A stretch of 64,000 nt of DNA from Nocardiopsis potens DSM 45234. GTDB lineage: Bacteria; Actinomycetota; Actinomycetes; Streptosporangiales; Streptosporangiaceae. Below the pieces are notes generated by a model that worked only from the letters and a program-made list of their open reading frames with translations, was not told where the DNA came from and did no database searches. Positions 60,942 through 64,000 of this stretch are shown here, piece by piece. How positions within the stretch are numbered: the first letter of the stretch is position 1; each line of letters begins with the position of its first letter. The DNA is taken from NCBI RefSeq assembly GCF_000341105.1, contig NZ_ANBB01000046.1:62001-126000 (forward strand), written 5' to 3'. A program made the position numbers and the translations under genes.

Positions 60942-62546
60942 TCAGTCGCTCTTGGCGCTGAGCTCTCCCTCTTCGCCGGCCGGCTCACCGCCGTCGGCGC
61001 CGGCGTTCCCGCCGGCTTCTCCATGCCCGGAGGGGTGCTTCCCGTCGGCCTCTCCGCCGCCGGAAGGGCGCTTTCCGTCGCTGCTGCCGGAGCGGTAGGC
61101 GGCGTCGGCGGCCTCGGTGTACTTGGCCTCGCCGGGGCCGGCGGTCTTCAGTTCGTCCCGGTCGATCTCGGCGGAGGGCTGCGGGGCCTTGCCGCGGCCG
61201 ATCACGTTGAAGCAGATGTTCAGCGTGATCGCCACGATCGCGGCGCCCACGATGCCCGAGTGCAGCACGGTGGCGATCGGGCCGGGGAAGCCCTCGTAGA
61301 AGTCCGGCACCGCCATCGGCAGGATGCCGAACCCGAGCGAGGTCGCCACCAGGATCAGGTTGAGGTTGTTGTCGAAGTCGACCTTGCCCAGGGTGCGGAT
61401 GCCGCTGGCCGCGACGGTGCCGAAGAGCACCAGGCCCGCGCCGCCCAGAACCGGCATCGGGATCGCCGCCACCACCCGGCCGAGCACCGGGAACAGCCCG
61501 AGGACGATCAGGATGCCGGCGCCGCTGGCCACCACGAAGCGGCTCTTGATCTTGGTGAGCGCCAGCAGGCCGATGTTCTGCGCGAACGAGCTGCCCGGGG
61601 TGGTGTTGAAGATCGGGCCGATGATGGAGGCGCTGACGTCGGCGCGCAGGCCCGCCGAGATGCGCTTGGCGTCCACCTTGGAGCCGGTGATCTCGGCGAC
61701 CGCGATGATGTGCGAGGCGCCTTCGGTCAGCACCACCAGCATGATCACGCACATGGTCAGGATGGCCGCGAGCTCGAACTCCGGCATGCCGAAGTGCAGC
61801 GGCGAGCCCAGCGCGAAGAACGCGCCGTCGGAGACCGCGCTGAAGTCGGTCTTGCCGAGCGGCAGCGCGATCAGGGTGCCGGCGATCAGGCCGAGCAGGA
61901 TCGCCACCCGGCCGAGCAGCCCCGGCAGCACCCGGGAGAAGAGCAGCACCAGGGCGAGCGTCGCCGCGGCGAGCCCGATGTCGCTCAGCGACGGGTGGCC
62001 GGAGGGGTTGTTGTTGACGATCCACCCGGCCGCCACCGGCATCAGCGACAGGCCGATGACGGTGATGATGCTGCCGGTGACCGCGGGCGGGAAGAAGCGT
62101 ACGAGCTGCCCGAAGAACGGCGTCAGGCAGAGGGCGAACAGGCCGCCCACCAGGGAGGCGCCGAAGACCACCGGGAGCCCCTGGTCGGTGGCGATGGTGG
62201 TCATCGCGCCGACCGGGACGAAGGAGGCGGCCACCACGATCGGCAGCTGGGCGCCGGTGCGCCACGGGCCGAGCGTCTGCAGCAGGGTGGCGATGCCGGC
62301 GACCAGCAGCGCGCCGCTGACCAGGATCCCCTGGTCGGCAGGGCTGAGGCCGGCCGCGCCGCCGATCACCAGGGCCGGTGCGACGGCACCTGCGTACATG
62401 GTCAGGATGTGCTGCAGGCCGTAGAGGCCGAGCAGCTTCGCGGGGAGGCGTTCGTCTTCAGGGCGTGGGGGGATGGCGGTGTCCCCATCATGGGCGGCGG
62501 CGTTCGTCGTGGCCGGGGTGCCGTCTTTCGACTTTCCGAGTTGCAT
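60942..62546 (-). CDS. NCS2 family nucleobase:cation symporter
   Basis: A 534-residue membrane transporter of the xanthine/uracil (NCS2) family with about 12-14 hydrophobic segments. Typical pieces are LLGLYGLQHILTMYAGAVAPALVIGGAAGLS, VTGSIITVIGLSLMPVA and FNTTPGSSFAQNIGLLALTKIKSRFVVASGA. PVLGGAGLVLFGTVAASGIRTL and FYEGFPGPIATVLHSGIVGA also match; the FxQN motif is the substrate-site region. The last 75 residues are a Gly/Glu/Asp-rich cytoplasmic tail with HPSG/RPSG repeats, unusual for the family. The start is ATG 62546. With allantoinase nearby, urate, xanthine or allantoin-related purines are likely substrates (inference). Confidence 0.93.
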   Translation of the reverse strand: MQLGKSKDGTPATTNAAAHDGDTAIPPRPEDERLPAKLLGLYGLQHILTMYAGAVAPALVIGGAAGLSPADQGILVSGALLVAGIATLLQTLGPWRTGAQLPIVVAASFVPVGAMTTIATDQGLPVVFGASLVGGLFALCLTPFFGQLVRFFPPAVTGSIITVIGLSLMPVAAGWIVNNNPSGHPSLSDIGLAAATLALVLLFSRVLPGLLGRVAILLGLIAGTLIALPLGKTDFSAVSDGAFFALGSPLHFGMPEFELAAILTMCVIMLVVLTEGASHIIAVAEITGSKVDAKRISAGLRADVSASIIGPIFNTTPGSSFAQNIGLLALTKIKSRFVVASGAGILIVLGLFPVLGRVVAAIPMPVLGGAGLVLFGTVAASGIRTLGKVDFDNNLNLILVATSLGFGILPMAVPDFYEGFPGPIATVLHSGIVGAAIVAITLNICFNVIGRGKAPQPSAEIDRDELKTAGPGEAKYTEAADAAYRSGSSDGKRPSGGGEADGKHPSGHGEAGGNAGADGGEPAGEEGELSAKSD

Positions 62547-62742
62547 GGCCAGTGTCAGCCCCTTGGGGTCTTGGTGCGACCGTCCCGAGGTGCGGGGCAC
62601 TCCACCCTGGGGGACACCGTCCCGGGGTGCGGTCGAACCGGTTATTGGGTCGGGAGCGGTCCCGTCGCGCCCTTCAGGGGCCGCTCCTGTCCTGCTCCGG
62701 CCGCAGCGCGGGCGGCCGGTCGCGCGGACTCACCGTCCGCGC

Positions 62743-62769
62743 CCCCTCCCCGGGGCCGCCGGGGAGGGG
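62743..62769 (-). terminator. terminator of upstream NCS2 paralogue
   Basis: A perfect 11-bp stem CCCCTCCCCGG with a five-base loop lies 28 bp beyond the stop of the partial permease gene, so the two permeases are probably separate transcription units. Confidence 0.75.
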
Positions 62770-62797
62770 AGGTTCCTATGTCCGGACCGGGGAGGTG

Positions 62798-64000
62798 TCA
62801 GGCCTCCGGTTCCGGGTGCGCTCCGGCGGGGTGCCGGACCGCCTCTTCTTCTCCCGCATCCGTGTTCCGTCCGCGGCGCCCCGCGTTGAACAGGATGTTA
62901 AGGACGATGGCGACCAGCGAGGCGCCCACGATGCCGGAGTGCAGCACGGTGGCGGCCCAGCCGGGGAGGCCCTCGTAGAAGTGCGGGAACAGCAGCGGGA
63001 TCAGGCCCGCGCCCAGGGAGGCGCCGACCAGCACCAGGTTGAGCTGGTCGGTCAGGTCGTCCTCGGCGATCGTCTTGATGCCGCTGGCCGCGACGGTGCC
63101 GAAGAGCACCAGGCCCGCGCCGCCCAGCACCGGCATCGGCACCGCGGCGACGAGCCGGCCCAGCACCGGGAAGAGCCCCAGCAGGACCAGCAGCCCGCCG
63201 GCCCAGGCCACCACGAACCGGCTGCGCACCCGGGTCATCGCCACCAGGCCGATGTTCTGTGCGAAGGAGGAGACCGGGAAGGTGTTGAGCAGCGGCGCCA
63301 GGGTGCTGGCCAGTGCGCTCGCGCGCAGCCCCTCGGAGATCCGCCGCCGGTCCACCCGGGCGCCGACGACCGCGCCGACGCCCATGATGTTGGCGGTGCC
63401 CTCGGTCAGCACCACGAGCATCACGATGCACATGGTCAGGATGGCCGCGGGCTGGAACTCGGGGAGCCCGAAGTGGAACGGCTCGGGCAGGGCGAACAGC
63501 GGGCCCGGCGCGACCTCGGAGAAGTCGGCCCGACCGGTGAGCGCGGCCACCGCGGTCCCGGTGACCAGGCCGATCAGGATGGAGAACCGGCCGATCACGC
63601 CGGGGATCCGGTTCAGCAGCAGCACCAGGGCCAGCGTGCCCAGGCCCAGCAGCAGGTCGCCGGAGGCGGGCACGCCGCCGGGCGCGTCGCCCACGATCCA
63701 GCCCAGCGCCACCGGGAAGAGCGAGAGCCCGATGACGGTGACGATGGTCCCGGTGACGATCGGCGGGAAGAACCGGGCCAGGGAGCCGAAGAACGGGGAG
63801 ATGGCGAGGCCGAACAGGCCGGCCGCGAGCGAGGCCCCGAAGACCGCGGGCAGTCCGCCCTCGGCGGCGATCGACTCCATCGCGCCGACCGGCACGAAGG
63901 TCGCGCCGACCACGATGGGCAGCTGGGAGCCGAGCCCCAGCCAGCGCACGCCGAGCGTCTGGAGCAGGGTGGCGATGCCGGCGAGCAGCGTGGTCGCGGC
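62798..64000 (-). CDS. NCS2 family nucleobase:cation symporter, second copy, 5' part cut
   Basis: The reading frame enters from the window edge (AATTLLAGIATLLQTLG, then VRWLGLGSQLPIVVGATFVPVGAM) and ends at 62798, giving at least 400 residues. It is clearly paralogous to the previous gene: VTGTIVTVIGLSLFPVALGW, LLNTFPVSSFAQNIGLVAMTRVRSRFVVAWAGG, PVLGGAGLVLFGTVAASGIKTI and FYEGLPGWAATVLHSGIVGASL. Its C-terminus is short (RRGRNTDAGEEEAVRHPAGAHPEPEA), unlike the long tail of its neighbour. The N-terminus and promoter lie outside the window. Confidence 0.93.
   Translation of the reverse strand, partial: AATTLLAGIATLLQTLGVRWLGLGSQLPIVVGATFVPVGAMESIAAEGGLPAVFGASLAAGLFGLAISPFFGSLARFFPPIVTGTIVTVIGLSLFPVALGWIVGDAPGGVPASGDLLLGLGTLALVLLLNRIPGVIGRFSILIGLVTGTAVAALTGRADFSEVAPGPLFALPEPFHFGLPEFQPAAILTMCIVMLVVLTEGTANIMGVGAVVGARVDRRRISEGLRASALASTLAPLLNTFPVSSFAQNIGLVAMTRVRSRFVVAWAGGLLVLLGLFPVLGRLVAAVPMPVLGGAGLVLFGTVAASGIKTIAEDDLTDQLNLVLVGASLGAGLIPLLFPHFYEGLPGWAATVLHSGIVGASLVAIVLNILFNAGRRGRNTDAGEEEAVRHPAGAHPEPEA

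Overview
The window is chromosomal DNA of a very GC-rich actinomycete, most likely a member of the Nocardiopsaceae (Nocardiopsis or Streptomonospora type). This is inferred from base composition, from frequent GTG starts, and from a housekeeping gene order typical of filamentous actinobacteria: miaB ... miaA-dapF ... hflX ... comEA-comEC-holA ... rpsT-lepA ... hemW ... hrcA-dnaJ-rsmE ... HIT-phoH-ybeY-corC-era. No rRNA, tRNA, CRISPR array, phage, transposase or plasmid gene was seen.

Layout. 0-11 kb: a partial S9 peptidase, miaB, a TetR-P450 pair, a small extradiol-dioxygenase-like gene, a VOC protein, miaA, dapF, and half of a peptide ABC transporter. 11-13 kb: a long non-coding repeat element (copy A) and a small membrane protein. 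13-20 kb: glycolate oxidase genes glcDEF and malate synthase aceB. 20-30 kb: hflX, hutI, holA, an alpha/beta hydrolase, comEC, comEA and a phosphotransferase. 30-41 kb: rpsT, lepA, and a maltose-type locus (LacI regulator, GH13 glucosidase, binding protein, MalF, MalG). 41-55 kb: hemW, two DUF4870 proteins, DUF3097, hrcA-dnaJ, rsmE, a sigma/anti-sigma pair, and the HIT-phoH-ybeY-corC-CDA-era run. 55-59 kb: an IclR regulator, a CitE-like aldolase and allantoinase. 59-61 kb: repeat element copy B. 61-64 kb: two NCS2 nucleobase permeases, the second cut by the window end.

How the genes fit together. Allantoinase, the aldolase, the IclR protein and the NCS2 permeases point to purine and allantoin use, which ends in glyoxylate. 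A shared 15-base motif (TTCCGNATNGNAGAA type) lies before the iclR gene, before the aldolase gene and, in weaker form, just downstream of a good promoter before aceB. This suggests one regulator ties purine breakdown to glyoxylate use 36 kb away. A second small regulon is formed by the LacI gene and two matching sites before the glucosidase and malEFG. The hrcA-dnaJ pair carries a degenerate CIRCE operator.

The most unusual signal is a composite non-coding element present twice (about 11.08-12.52 kb and 59.20-60.84 kb) in the same orientation. Each copy has a core of about 520 bp flanked on the left by an array of ~73-76 bp repeats and on the right by the same repeat family inverted. The cores align without gaps over at least 350 bp, share an identical 41-base stretch containing a dyad, and show no codon-position bias, so they look like conserved non-coding DNA. 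Other repeats include a 62-bp near-perfect palindrome (with a half copy at 12.56 kb), a cluster of DnaA-box-like sites, and a 30-bp minisatellite inside comEA. Many genes have a TANNNT hexamer 6-8 bases before the start codon, consistent with leaderless transcripts.
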